A stretch of DNA of 64,000 nucleotides from Tessaracoccus antarcticus (lineage in GTDB: Bacteria; Actinomycetota; Actinomycetes; Propionibacteriales; Propionibacteriaceae), in NCBI RefSeq assembly GCF_003688855.1, contig NZ_REFW01000002.1, positions 186,001-250,000 of the forward strand. The letters run 5' to 3'. The notes beneath the pieces were generated by a model. That model was not told the origin of the DNA. It searched no databases and saw only the letters and a list, made by a program, of their open reading frames with translations. Of the stretch, positions 26,360-36,093 are shown one piece after another. Position 1 is the first letter of the stretch. Each line of letters opens with the position of its first letter. Made by a program: the position numbers and the translations under genes.

Positions 26360-27588
26360 GAATTCGCCTTCTCGGCGAACAGCGGTTCAGCCACAGGGAA
26401 GGTCGCCGGTTGGCTGCCGTTGGTCTCCATGCCCAGGGGCAGCGTCGCCTGCAGCACCCAGCGACCGTTCTTCAACTGCACGGAACAGGTGCCGTCCAGG
26501 AGGGTCAAGCGCTCCTGGACACCCGTGAGTCCGAAGCCCTGGCGCACACTCTTGCTGTTCTGCCGCACGTTGGTGAACTCACCCACCACGTTTTCTGTCC
26601 CCTGGACGATGGAGAACGTGCAGCGTGTGCCTCGTTTGGCGTGCTTCACGATGTTGTTTGCGGCCTCCACCGTGATCGCGGCCAGCGTCTGGCACCGAGC
26701 TGCGCTCAGCTTCGTGATCCGGAGATCCAGGGACACGATGAAGCCCTCTCCCCGCAACCGTTCAGCCTGAGCATTCACTGCCTGGCGCAATGACTCAACA
26801 TCTGCCAAGGGCCCAGGGGTCACATCCCTTTCGGGCGCGTCGCGCAGTGCCGACAACAATTGCCGCAGGTCGTGCGCGGATGAGCGGCATTCATCGGCGA
26901 TCCGCTCGAGTTGGTCTTTCGCGAGCGGCGACAGAGCCGGATCGCTCATCACGATGTTGGCACGCATGGCCGCACTCGACAGGGTCTGTGCCACGCTGTC
27001 ATGCAACTCTCGGGCGAGGGACACTTGAAGGTCCTGGAGGCGCTGCTGACCCGATTCACGTTCACGTTGAATGCCCTTGTCGGCAAACCGGAAGGCAGTT
27101 CCGCCCGCCCAAGCCACGACAAGGACGACGATCAGTAGTATGGACGTGGACCAGCGGTATGAGGCTTCCTGCACCGCATTGCGGACGAGACTCAGATAGG
27201 CCAAACCTCCGAACCCCAGGGCCAGAGGGAGTTTCCACGTCAAATCCATTCTCGCCGCGGCGAAAATATTGATGTAGAAGGACATCCCACTGATGCTGGG
27301 AAGAACTCCCGGGAAGGGGAGCCACACCGCCAGACCGACAGCCGTCAGGACAGCTCCAGCGACCGGCCAGCGCCTCGATAAGGCAGCTCCAGTGCACGAG
27401 ACCACGTCGATGACCCACATATAGGGCCACTCGTCTCCACTGTTGATGAAGAGGGCCAGACCAAGAACGACGGCAGCGGCGACCGGTTCCAGCCACATTG
27501 CAGTGCTCGGTCTGGGCTCGGCGTCATTCATGGATCGCGAGTCTAGTGCCTCGCGGTTGAGGGCTCCCATTCGCGGGGTGTGAGTCAC
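26356..27588 (-). CDS. NarL/DesK-type sensor histidine kinase
   Basis: Membrane-bound kinase of 410 residues: five or six hydrophobic helices (about 30-180), a HisKA_3 dimerisation domain with the phospho-accepting histidine in LARELHDSVAQ, and a HATPase domain with the N-box VEAANNIVKHAK and a GFGLTGVQERL segment. The usual D-x-G-x-G loop of the ATP site is replaced by TNVRQNS, so ATP binding may be altered. The GTG start is favoured over ATG 27531 because it overlaps the upstream peptide stop as GTGA. The signal is unknown; the partner regulator is probably encoded at 28399-29040. Confidence 0.88.
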   Translation of the reverse strand: MTHTPRMGALNREALDSRSMNDAEPRPSTAMWLEPVAAAVVLGLALFINSGDEWPYMWVIDVVSCTGAALSRRWPVAGAVLTAVGLAVWLPFPGVLPSISGMSFYINIFAAARMDLTWKLPLALGFGGLAYLSLVRNAVQEASYRWSTSILLIVVLVVAWAGGTAFRFADKGIQRERESGQQRLQDLQVSLARELHDSVAQTLSSAAMRANIVMSDPALSPLAKDQLERIADECRSSAHDLRQLLSALRDAPERDVTPGPLADVESLRQAVNAQAERLRGEGFIVSLDLRITKLSAARCQTLAAITVEAANNIVKHAKRGTRCTFSIVQGTENVVGEFTNVRQNSKSVRQGFGLTGVQERLTLLDGTCSVQLKNGRWVLQATLPLGMETNGSQPATFPVAEPLFAEKANS

Positions 27589-27737
27589 CAGCGGCAGAGC
27601 CAGGGAAGGTAGTTGCAGTAACCGGGCTTCGATGCCAGGAGGCGGAGGCGCAAGGAGCTGCGCAGTGCGCTCTTCACTGTGAACGCGACGTAGGGGAGTG
27701 CGATGAGTGCGGGGGTGAAATCATCTGGCGAGAACAT
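27585..27737 (-). CDS. 50-residue Cys/Trp-tailed peptide coupled to the histidine kinase
   Basis: No family recognised. The ATG has a strong CGGAGG site 5 nt upstream, and the TGA overlaps the kinase start (GTGA), which together argue for real translation. The peptide has an acidic start (MFSPDD), a hydrophobic part (about 8-21), a basic middle (K22, R26, R30, R32, K37) and the tail GYCNYLPWLCRW with C41 and C48 able to form a seven-residue disulfide ring. It could be a signal peptide precursor, a small kinase-modulating protein or a leader peptide. No processing or export genes are adjacent. Confidence 0.6.
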   Translation of the reverse strand: MFSPDDFTPALIALPYVAFTVKSALRSSLRLRLLASKPGYCNYLPWLCRW

Positions 27738-27988
27738 GTAAGCCTCCGGGGGAAGTGGTTGTGTCACCCTGACCGTATTGCCACGTCGACGTTGGAAGCC
27801 ACTGAAACAGACATCTGACAACACCCGTTGAGGTGAAGCTGCACAAAGTCAACGCATGGATCAACTTTGGGGGACACGGCCCTCTTGGCGGTTGCCGGGT
27901 TCCCGTTCTGCATTGCGTGTGCCCCATCCATGGGGTGTCATTGGGAACGTCGAAGGCCTTTCAGCCCGACCGGTAAGAGGGGTGGGAC
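27738..27988. other. Divergent intergenic region between peptide-kinase operon and membrane protein
   Basis: 251 bp with no convincing gene. It contains two short palindromes: ACGTCGACGT (27783-27792) and the inverted repeat CCCCAT-CC-ATGGGG (27922-27935). Both could be binding sites for the two-component regulator; nothing in the sequence proves this. Confidence 0.4.
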
Positions 27989-28360
27989 ATGGACTTCAGT
28001 AGGTTTGACGGCACGTATCTTGCCATAGCTGGTGTGATGTTGATGCTGCTGGGCGTCCAGAGCCTGATGGTTACACGGCGTCGAGCGTGGCTTGGAGTTT
28101 TCGTACCGGCTGTGTATGTTGGGATTCTTGTCTACCTGGGCGCGACGGGCAGAGTATCATCCTTGGCCGACTTCGTCGTCTCAGCCCTGGGCCTACTCGG
28201 TCTGGTGGCGTGGTGGGCAAGCGCGCGTGAGTCGAGGAGTCAGAAGTCCGAAGAGGACCAACACCTCGTCATCACCTCATGGACCGCGGCGGACTCCGGT
28301 GTTTCGTTCCCCCCACCGGGCACAGGAGTCCGCCGCCATTCTCATGTTCGGGTCGGCTGA
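27989..28360 (+). CDS. Small membrane protein between split two-component genes
   Basis: No family recognised. It is 123 residues with three hydrophobic helices (about 9-28, 34-53, 60-78), the positive-inside loop VTRRRAW after the first, and a hydrophilic C-terminal tail of about 45 residues. The ATG follows AGAGGGGTGGG. It lies on the opposite strand between the kinase and the regulator and is convergent with the regulator gene, so it may be a target or accessory of that system. The tail after residue 100 is low-information and could be noise. Confidence 0.6.
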   Translation: MDFSRFDGTYLAIAGVMLMLLGVQSLMVTRRRAWLGVFVPAVYVGILVYLGATGRVSSLADFVVSALGLLGLVAWWASARESRSQKSEEDQHLVITSWTAADSGVSFPPPGTGVRRHSHVRVG

Positions 28361-28398
28361 CCAGTCCTCCCAGGACGCGGGACGGCCGACCCGGCGAC

Positions 28399-29040
28399 TC
28401 AAATCTCCACAAGGCCCCATTCGTGGGCCTTCGCTGCAAGCTGTGCGCGGCTTCGACAGTCAGTCTTCTTCAACAGACGGCTGATGTAGGTCTTGACCGT
28501 GCTGGGAGCCAGGAAGACGGCGGCTGAAATATCGCCGTTGTCCAGCCCCCGACCCACGAGGCGCACCAACTCCAGATCCATGTCGCTGAGGTCGGACGGC
28601 GGCTGATTGTGGCGCTGGAACTGGCGCAGCACGCTCGCGAGAAGCTTCGGGGACACGAGCGCGTCGCCGTGATAAGCGCATCGGATGCCATGAATCAGCA
28701 TGTCGGGAGGGTCCACCTTCAGCAGGAACCCACTGGCTCCTGCCTCCAGGGCTGTGCGCATGGTGTTCTCGTCACCGAGCACCGTGAAGCACAGGACCCG
28801 GGGCGGATCGGGCAGCGCGAACACGTGGCGGATGAGCTCGACGCCGGTCATGTGGGGCATGTGGATGTCTGTGAGCAGGACGTCCGGTTTCAGGGACTTC
28901 ACCAATTCCAGAGCTGGTTTGCCATCGGGGGCCGACCCGACGATCTCAATGTCGTCAACACGGGCGACGTAGCTCTGGATCGCCAATTGCGCCAGAGGAT
29001 CGTCCTCGGCCACGACCATGCGAATTGTTGGTTTGGACAC
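28399..29040 (-). CDS. LuxR/NarL-family response regulator
   Basis: 213-residue regulator. The receiver domain has the acidic pair in VVAEDDPLA, the phospho-accepting Asp in DVLLTDIHMPHM, the switch Thr in CFTVLGD and the Lys in GFLLKVDPPD. The C-terminal LuxR helix-turn-helix includes VGRGLDNGDISAAVFLAPSTVKTYISRLL (recognition region about 170-195). GTG 29040 was chosen because AAAGGAGG lies 6 nt upstream. The likely partner is the kinase at 26356-27588, although a divergent membrane-protein gene separates them. A 21-bp inverted repeat lies 43 bp upstream. Confidence 0.92.
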   Translation of the reverse strand: MSKPTIRMVVAEDDPLAQLAIQSYVARVDDIEIVGSAPDGKPALELVKSLKPDVLLTDIHMPHMTGVELIRHVFALPDPPRVLCFTVLGDENTMRTALEAGASGFLLKVDPPDMLIHGIRCAYHGDALVSPKLLASVLRQFQRHNQPPSDLSDMDLELVRLVGRGLDNGDISAAVFLAPSTVKTYISRLLKKTDCRSRAQLAAKAHEWGLVEI

Positions 29041-29082
29041 CGTTATCCTCCTTTGACGCGGCGGGGGAAACCGCGCACCCAG

Positions 29083-29103
29083 ACATGTTAGGGCCAAACA
29101 TGT
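29083..29103. promoter_or_regulatory. Inverted repeat, possible response-regulator operator
   Basis: ACATGTT and AACATGT form 7-bp arms around AGGGCCA. The site lies between the divergent response regulator (start 29040) and alpha/beta hydrolase (start 29207), a good position to control both. Half-site layout suits NarL-type dimers. No other copy was noticed in the window. Confidence 0.4.
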
Positions 29104-29206
29104 CTACACCTGGCAGCCCGAGCGTGAAAACGCTCCCGCAATCGGCATTGTGCATCGTTTCGTGGGGTAGCGTCGGGCCACCACCCCTTGTGAGCAGGAG
29201 GCAACG

Positions 29207-30037
29207 ATGCCAGACATCACCACCACGGGAGACAGGCCCGTCACGCTGCACTACACCGACACAGGCGGGGGTGGGCGCGCCATCGTCCTGATCCATGGCT
29301 GGCCGCTCTCAGGGGAGGCGTTCCGCACCAACATCCCAGCCCTGAGCGCCGCCGGCCTGCGGGTCATCACGTACGACCGGCGAGGATTCGGCCAGTCCGA
29401 CAAGCCCTCCGGCGGATACGACTTCGACACGTTGTCCGCGGATCTTGCGGACCTCATGTCAGCGCTCGACCTCCAGGACGCGGTGCTGCTCGGATTCTCC
29501 ATGGGCGGTGGGGAAGTGGCGCGCTACATCGGCACCCACGGGACGGGACGCCTCGCTGGCGTCGTGCTGTCCAGTTCGATCTGCCCTGCACTGGCCGTCA
29601 CCGACGACAATCCTGATGGCGCCATGCCAGTGGAAGCGTTCCAGGACATGGCCAGGCAGTGCGCCGCCGACCATCCCGGATTTCTTGACCAGTTCACCAC
29701 GGCCTTTTTCAGCAACGAGGACGGACTGACGGTGTCGGAAGCCACCAGGCAGGAGGCGCTCGCGATCGCGTTGCAAAGTGATCCAGGGGCCGCGAGCATG
29801 ACCATTGAGGCCTGGGCCACGGACCTGCGCGACGACTGCGCAGCCATTGACGTCCCCCTGCTGGTACTGCACGGCGACGGCGACCAGAACGTTCCCCTGG
29901 CTGCTTCCAGCCAGCGGCTGCCGGAGCTCGTGAGCGGCAGCAGCCTGCACATCGTCGCAGGGGGCCCGCACGGCCTCAACCTCTCCCACCAGGCCGAATG
30001 GGAGCAGGCCGTGGTGGAGTTCGTCGCCGGTCTCTGA
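29207..30037 (+). CDS. Alpha/beta hydrolase, non-heme chloroperoxidase/arylesterase-like
   Basis: 276-residue cytosolic alpha/beta hydrolase. The triad is visible: S98 in the nucleophile elbow GFSMGG, Asp in LVLHGDGDQNVP and His in GGPHGLN. The oxyanion segment is HGWPLSG, and YDRRGFGQSDKP is typical of the cofactor-free haloperoxidase/arylesterase group. The ATG follows AGGAGGC. It stands alone, divergent from the response regulator. The natural substrate cannot be read from sequence. Confidence 0.85.
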   Translation: MPDITTTGDRPVTLHYTDTGGGGRAIVLIHGWPLSGEAFRTNIPALSAAGLRVITYDRRGFGQSDKPSGGYDFDTLSADLADLMSALDLQDAVLLGFSMGGGEVARYIGTHGTGRLAGVVLSSSICPALAVTDDNPDGAMPVEAFQDMARQCAADHPGFLDQFTTAFFSNEDGLTVSEATRQEALAIALQSDPGAASMTIEAWATDLRDDCAAIDVPLLVLHGDGDQNVPLAASSQRLPELVSGSSLHIVAGGPHGLNLSHQAEWEQAVVEFVAGL

Positions 30038-30132
30038 GGCAGTCGGTCCGGGTGCCTCATGATGTCGGTCCCATCGCGCTGACACGAAATGTCACGGCCT
30101 TCATGGTCCAGTGAGCCGCCGACAGCCATGAC

Positions 30133-30702
30133 TCAACCCCTCAATGGGTGCCGCTCCACGACGGAGTAGCGGGCAGGCTGTTGGTGCCCGCCCAGGGTCG
30201 ATTCGATGAGCAGCAGTTCCGAGACCGTCCAGGGCGTGCCGCGGAATGCGTCCAGCTTCTCCAACCAGAGTTCCCCATGCCGGGCGGGTCTGTGGCGCGA
30301 CACGGTCAGGTGGGGACGGAAGTGCTGTGACGATTCCACCCTCGCCCCGCTGCGGTGACAGGCCGCGAGGGACCCGGCCGCCAGGGCGATGAACGACGGG
30401 AGGTCGCCGTCGACACCGATCCACATGGGGGTCGCTGCCCCCGATCTGGCGAACGAGCCGGCGCCGCTGAGCCGCAGATCAAGTGGTGGGGTACGCGTGG
30501 CGAGTTCCGTCAGGGCATCGTGCAGCGCACCGACCTGCTCGGCTTCCACCGCAGGCATGAAGCTCAGCGTGATGTGCCACTTGTCAGGCGCAACCCACCG
30601 TAGCCCTGTCGAAGAGATACCGCTGGCGTCGAGGAAGTCCTCGAGTTCCGTCAGTTGCAGGCGTGGGGGCGACACTGCAGTGAACATTCTTCTTGTCCCC
30701 AT
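30133..30702 (-). CDS. thpR: RNA 2',3'-cyclic phosphodiesterase (2H phosphoesterase, ThpR-like)
   Basis: Member of the 2H phosphoesterase family once called 2'-5' RNA ligase; 189 residues from ATG 30702 (MGTRRMFTAVSPP). The two catalytic motifs are H43-x-T45 (WHITLSF) and H131-x-T133 (PHLTVSR). The family opens 2',3'-cyclic phosphates in RNA; the cellular role is uncertain. It is divergent from the ABC-F gene with a 59-bp gap. The frame extends upstream to 30753 but lacks a ribosome binding site there. Confidence 0.85.
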   Translation of the reverse strand: MGTRRMFTAVSPPRLQLTELEDFLDASGISSTGLRWVAPDKWHITLSFMPAVEAEQVGALHDALTELATRTPPLDLRLSGAGSFARSGAATPMWIGVDGDLPSFIALAAGSLAACHRSGARVESSQHFRPHLTVSRHRPARHGELWLEKLDAFRGTPWTVSELLLIESTLGGHQQPARYSVVERHPLRG

Positions 30703-30761
30703 GTAGCCATGCAACCACATGGAATGGGGTGAAAGACGTTCAGCGCGTAGCATGGTCCCTC

Positions 30762-32360
<1,599 letters not shown>

Positions 32361-32479
32361 TGGGGGCACGTGCCTTGCCATTCACGTGAGATGGCAGGTG
32401 GACGGCCCACATGCTCGTTTCGCCGGTCACCCGGGGGTGTGTCACTAGTCTGGAGACTCATCAGCGACGAGGAGAGATG

Positions 32480-33907
32480 ATGGCACGCATCAAGTTCGGT
32501 ACGGGTGGTTGGCGGGCAATCATCGGGGATGAATTCATCCGAGCGAACGTGAGGCTGCTGTGCGGGGCCCTGGCGCAGCGCATCATCGACGAGGGTGTCC
32601 AGGAGGCTGGCATCGTCATCGGCTACGACCGTCGGTTCCTCTCCGACGTGGCCGCCGAATGGGCCGCCGAGGTGTTCGCCGGAGCCGGCATCACCTGCCA
32701 GCTCATTCGTGTGGCCCAGGCCCCGACGCCTCTGATCATGTGGACTGTCAAGGACCGTGAGCTGCCCTACGGCATGGCCATCACCGCCTCCCACAACCCG
32801 GCGCTGTACAACGGCATCAAGGTGTTCACGGCGGGCGGCAAGGATGCCGACGAGGACGTCACGCTGGATGTGGAGCGGCGCATGGAGGCGCTGGAGGGTG
32901 CCGGCGAGGCCGAGTTGCCCAGCATCGACTACAAAAAGGCACTGGCCAGCGGCGCCGTCAGGGAAATCGACTCGTTCAATGGCTACATCGACTCCATCAT
33001 CTCCCAGGTGGACATGGACGCCATCCGGAACGCGCACCTCAAGGTGGCGCTGGACCCGATGTTCGGTGTGTCGCGCACGTCGCTGCAGACCATCCTGCTG
33101 ACGGCGCGCACCGAGCTGGACGTCATCAACGACCGACACGACACGCTCTTCGGCGGTGCACTGCCCTCGCCCACCAGTGCGGGTCTGTCCATGCTGAAGC
33201 GCTACGTGGTGGAGAACAAGTGCGACATCGGCATCGCCACCGACGGTGACGCCGACCGCATCGGTGTCATCGACGACAAGGGCAACTTCCTCCACCCGAA
33301 CCAGCTGCTGGTGATCCTCTACTACTACCTGCTCAGGTACAAGGGATGGGAGGGCCCGGTTGTCCGCAACGTGGCCACGACATCCCTGCTGGATGACGTC
33401 GCGGAACGCTTCGGCCAGAAGTGCTACGAGGTGCCCGTCGGCTTCAAATGGATCTCCGGCAAGATGCTGGAGACCGACGCCATCATCGGCGGCGAATCCT
33501 CCGGCGGCCTCACGGTACGAGGCCACATCGCAGGCAAGGACGGCATCTACGCGGCCGCCCTGCTCGTGGAGATGATCGCCGTCGTGGGCAAGTCCATGAG
33601 CGAGATCTACGACGAGATCACCGGCCAGTTCGATCCCCACTACATGGCGGAGACCGACTTCTCGTTCCCCATGGAGCGCAAGCCCGAAATCCTCACGACG
33701 CTCATGGTGGACAAGCTGCTGCCGGAGTTCACCGCCGAGGTCACCCACACGTCCTACGCCGACGGCTGCAAGGTGTACTTCACCAACGGCTGGATCATCG
33801 CCCGCTTCTCGGGTACCGAGCCGCTGCTGCGCATCTTCTGTGAAATGCCGAACCAGATCGAGGCGGAGCGCGCCTGCGACGAGTTCCGGGCGTTCCTGGG
33901 CCTGTAA
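32480..33907 (+). CDS. Phosphohexomutase (phosphoglucomutase/phosphomannomutase family)
   Basis: Alpha-D-phosphohexomutase of 475 residues. Landmarks in order: catalytic S104 in ITASHNP, metal loop DGDADRIG, sugar-specificity loop GGESSGG and phosphate loop RFSGTEP near the C-terminus. It interconverts hexose 1- and 6-phosphates; whether glucose or mannose is preferred is not decidable here. ATG 32480 is 5 nt after GAGGAG; ATG 32477 is an in-frame alternative. A TAGTCT hexamer at 32446-32451 is a candidate -10. It could process glucose 1-phosphate from the GH94 pathway. Confidence 0.92.
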   Translation: MARIKFGTGGWRAIIGDEFIRANVRLLCGALAQRIIDEGVQEAGIVIGYDRRFLSDVAAEWAAEVFAGAGITCQLIRVAQAPTPLIMWTVKDRELPYGMAITASHNPALYNGIKVFTAGGKDADEDVTLDVERRMEALEGAGEAELPSIDYKKALASGAVREIDSFNGYIDSIISQVDMDAIRNAHLKVALDPMFGVSRTSLQTILLTARTELDVINDRHDTLFGGALPSPTSAGLSMLKRYVVENKCDIGIATDGDADRIGVIDDKGNFLHPNQLLVILYYYLLRYKGWEGPVVRNVATTSLLDDVAERFGQKCYEVPVGFKWISGKMLETDAIIGGESSGGLTVRGHIAGKDGIYAAALLVEMIAVVGKSMSEIYDEITGQFDPHYMAETDFSFPMERKPEILTTLMVDKLLPEFTAEVTHTSYADGCKVYFTNGWIIARFSGTEPLLRIFCEMPNQIEAERACDEFRAFLGL

Positions 33908-33921
33908 GGACACGACGGAGA

Positions 33922-33948
33922 GCGGCCAGCGGGGTTCCCGCTGGCCGC
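33922..33948. terminator. Hairpin terminator after phosphohexomutase
   Basis: A perfect 12-bp stem (GCGGCCAGCGGG with its complement) and a 3-nt loop. It lies 15 bp after the mutase stop and before the convergent acyltransferase end, so it may serve both. Confidence 0.7.
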
Positions 33949-34011
33949 CTCGCCACGTCTGGGGGACGCCGTGCGTCCTCCGGTGATGGCCGTGCGTGAC
34001 CCGCGGTCGGC

Positions 34012-35967
34012 TCAACCGTTGGCGGCCTCGAAGACCCTCTCGATGATCGCCTCGGCGATGCCGGGCATGAGCTTCTCGTCGCTGAAGTGGCTGCCGTCCT
34101 TGCGCGTCAGTACACCGTCGTGTTCGTCATCGCAGGGGACGCCATCATCGGTGCAGTACAGGTCGTCGACGCCGATGACGGTGACGCGGTCATTGTCCTT
34201 GGCGAAGGCCTGGACCATGGCATTCCATCGCTGGCGGTACTCGTCGTGGTGGGCCAGGCGGTCCAGGAAAGGATGGCAGTCCTCGGGGGTGCAGGCCGCG
34301 TAGACGCCCACGCCGATGCGGTCGGTCGCCACCATCACCAGGGTGGCACCGTCGGAGCGCAACCGATCGGCTGCCACCTGCAGGTTGTCCGCGGTGATCT
34401 TCCAGAAGCGTTCGGTTTCCGGCCCGATGATCTCGCCGTCGACACGCATGTCGGCGAGCTCGTACCGGCTCCACCACACGACCGTGCCGGGGTGGAACTG
34501 CTCGAGTGCCTGGGTCTGGAAGCCGATGACGCCGGAACACACGACGTCGGGCTTGCCCACGTAGAGCGGGATGTCGATGCCACTGGGCGCACACCCACCG
34601 GCCGTGGCGCTCGCGATCCGCAGGCCCCGCCCGGCGGCGGCCTTTTCCAGCTCAGGATTGAACCGCTGGGGCACGGAGTCGCCCACCATGAGGACGATGT
34701 TGCGGTTGAGGGTGTCACCCGGCCGGAGCTTCTGCAGGACGGGGGACAGGGGGGTGCCACCACCGAAGCTGACCGCCACCAGCATGGTGACCAGCAGCAC
34801 CACCGCCAGCACTGCCGAGCGCTTCGCCGTGAACCACTTCCACGTGCGCACGGGCATCTCGACGAGGTGGTACGAGGCCGCCGCAGCGGCCACGGTGAGC
34901 ACGACCACGGCCAGGGCGCGGATCCACCGAAAGCCCTCCCGGTCGCCGATGATCCAGATGGCCAGGGGCCAGTGCCACAGGTACAGGCCATAGGAGATGC
35001 GGCCGAGGTAGGCGATCGGCTCCCATCCCAAGACCCGTGCCAGCAGTCCCTGACCCTGCGCCAGCACGAGGCCGACGATCAGGAACAGGGCGCCGACGCT
35101 GAACGCGAGCGCACCCCACTGGTAGTAGAGGGCGGGCGGGCCGTCGAGGAAGGGGAACAGCGCCAGCATGACGCCCACACCGATCCACCCCAGCAGCCGG
35201 TGGTGGCGGGTCAGCCACTGCTTGATGCCGGGGTTGGTGAGGAGGATGGCGGCGAGGGCGCCGAGGAGGGGTTCGAAGGCCTTGGCGTCGGTGCCCATGT
35301 AGGCGCGGTCAGGGAACGCGGGGTCGTACACCGCGTACAGCGTCACGGCGGAGGCGATGATGAGCACCACGGTGAGCCACCCCGCCACGTGGCCGAACAG
35401 CTTGACGTGGCCCTCAGGGGTGCTCTGGCGGCGACGACGCGTGATGAGCAGCGCCACGCCCAGGGTCGCCAGCAGAATCAGGGGCCAGGCCACGTAGAAC
35501 TGCTCCTCGACGGCCAGCGACCACATGTGCAGCAGTGGCGACGCCGCACCTGTGTCGGAGAAGTAGGAGTTGGCGGCCATCAGGTGCCAGTTGGCCACGT
35601 AGAGGAGCGTCCACCACAGGTCCGTGCTGACGCTGCGGATCTGGTACAGCGGAGCGATCCACAGCATCCACACCGTGACGGCAGCCAGCGTCAGCAGGGC
35701 GGCCGGCATCAACCGTTTGAACCGCCTCAACCAGAAGCCACCGAGGCTGATGCGGCCCTTGCGCTGGGTCTCCCGCATCAGGCCGGCCGTGATGAGGTAC
35801 CCCGACAGGACGAAGAAGATGTCCACGCCGATGAACCCGGCAGCGGCGCGGGGGGCGGAGACGTGGAACAGGATCACGAGGAACACCGCGATGGTGCGGA
35901 TGCCGTCGAGTGCAGCCATGCGGCGCGCGCCGTGCGGGCTTGTCGGGGTCACCGAGGCTGTTGTCAC
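34012..35967 (-). CDS. OatA-like membrane acyltransferase with SGNH domain
   Basis: 651-residue two-part protein: an acyltransferase-3 membrane domain of about ten helices (residues about 20-390), with FHVSAP, FVLSGYLIT and HMWSLAVEEQFY, and an external SGNH esterase-like domain (about 420-651) with MVGDSVPQRF and the C-terminal D-x2-H in RKDGSHFSDE. Such proteins move acyl groups across the membrane onto cell-wall peptidoglycan or exported glycans. The GTG start is the first in frame and has only a weak AAAGAA upstream. It stands alone; the acceptor is unknown. Confidence 0.88.
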   Translation of the reverse strand: MTTASVTPTSPHGARRMAALDGIRTIAVFLVILFHVSAPRAAAGFIGVDIFFVLSGYLITAGLMRETQRKGRISLGGFWLRRFKRLMPAALLTLAAVTVWMLWIAPLYQIRSVSTDLWWTLLYVANWHLMAANSYFSDTGAASPLLHMWSLAVEEQFYVAWPLILLATLGVALLITRRRRQSTPEGHVKLFGHVAGWLTVVLIIASAVTLYAVYDPAFPDRAYMGTDAKAFEPLLGALAAILLTNPGIKQWLTRHHRLLGWIGVGVMLALFPFLDGPPALYYQWGALAFSVGALFLIVGLVLAQGQGLLARVLGWEPIAYLGRISYGLYLWHWPLAIWIIGDREGFRWIRALAVVVLTVAAAAASYHLVEMPVRTWKWFTAKRSAVLAVVLLVTMLVAVSFGGGTPLSPVLQKLRPGDTLNRNIVLMVGDSVPQRFNPELEKAAAGRGLRIASATAGGCAPSGIDIPLYVGKPDVVCSGVIGFQTQALEQFHPGTVVWWSRYELADMRVDGEIIGPETERFWKITADNLQVAADRLRSDGATLVMVATDRIGVGVYAACTPEDCHPFLDRLAHHDEYRQRWNAMVQAFAKDNDRVTVIGVDDLYCTDDGVPCDDEHDGVLTRKDGSHFSDEKLMPGIAEAIIERVFEAANG

Positions 35968-36093
35968 GTGGAACCGGTTCTTTCAGACGTCGTGGTGGAC
36001 CTCACCCTGTGACGGGTGCTGCAGGACCACGGGTCACGTTATCAGCGGGGGCCGGTGATCAGACCCTCTCTGAGGCCGTGTGTGGCGTCCACT

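Noticed and set aside
34087-36012. 641-codon plus-strand frame opposite the acyltransferase
   Set aside because: Composition is Gly/His/Arg-rich and repetitive, typical of antisense to a membrane protein gene.
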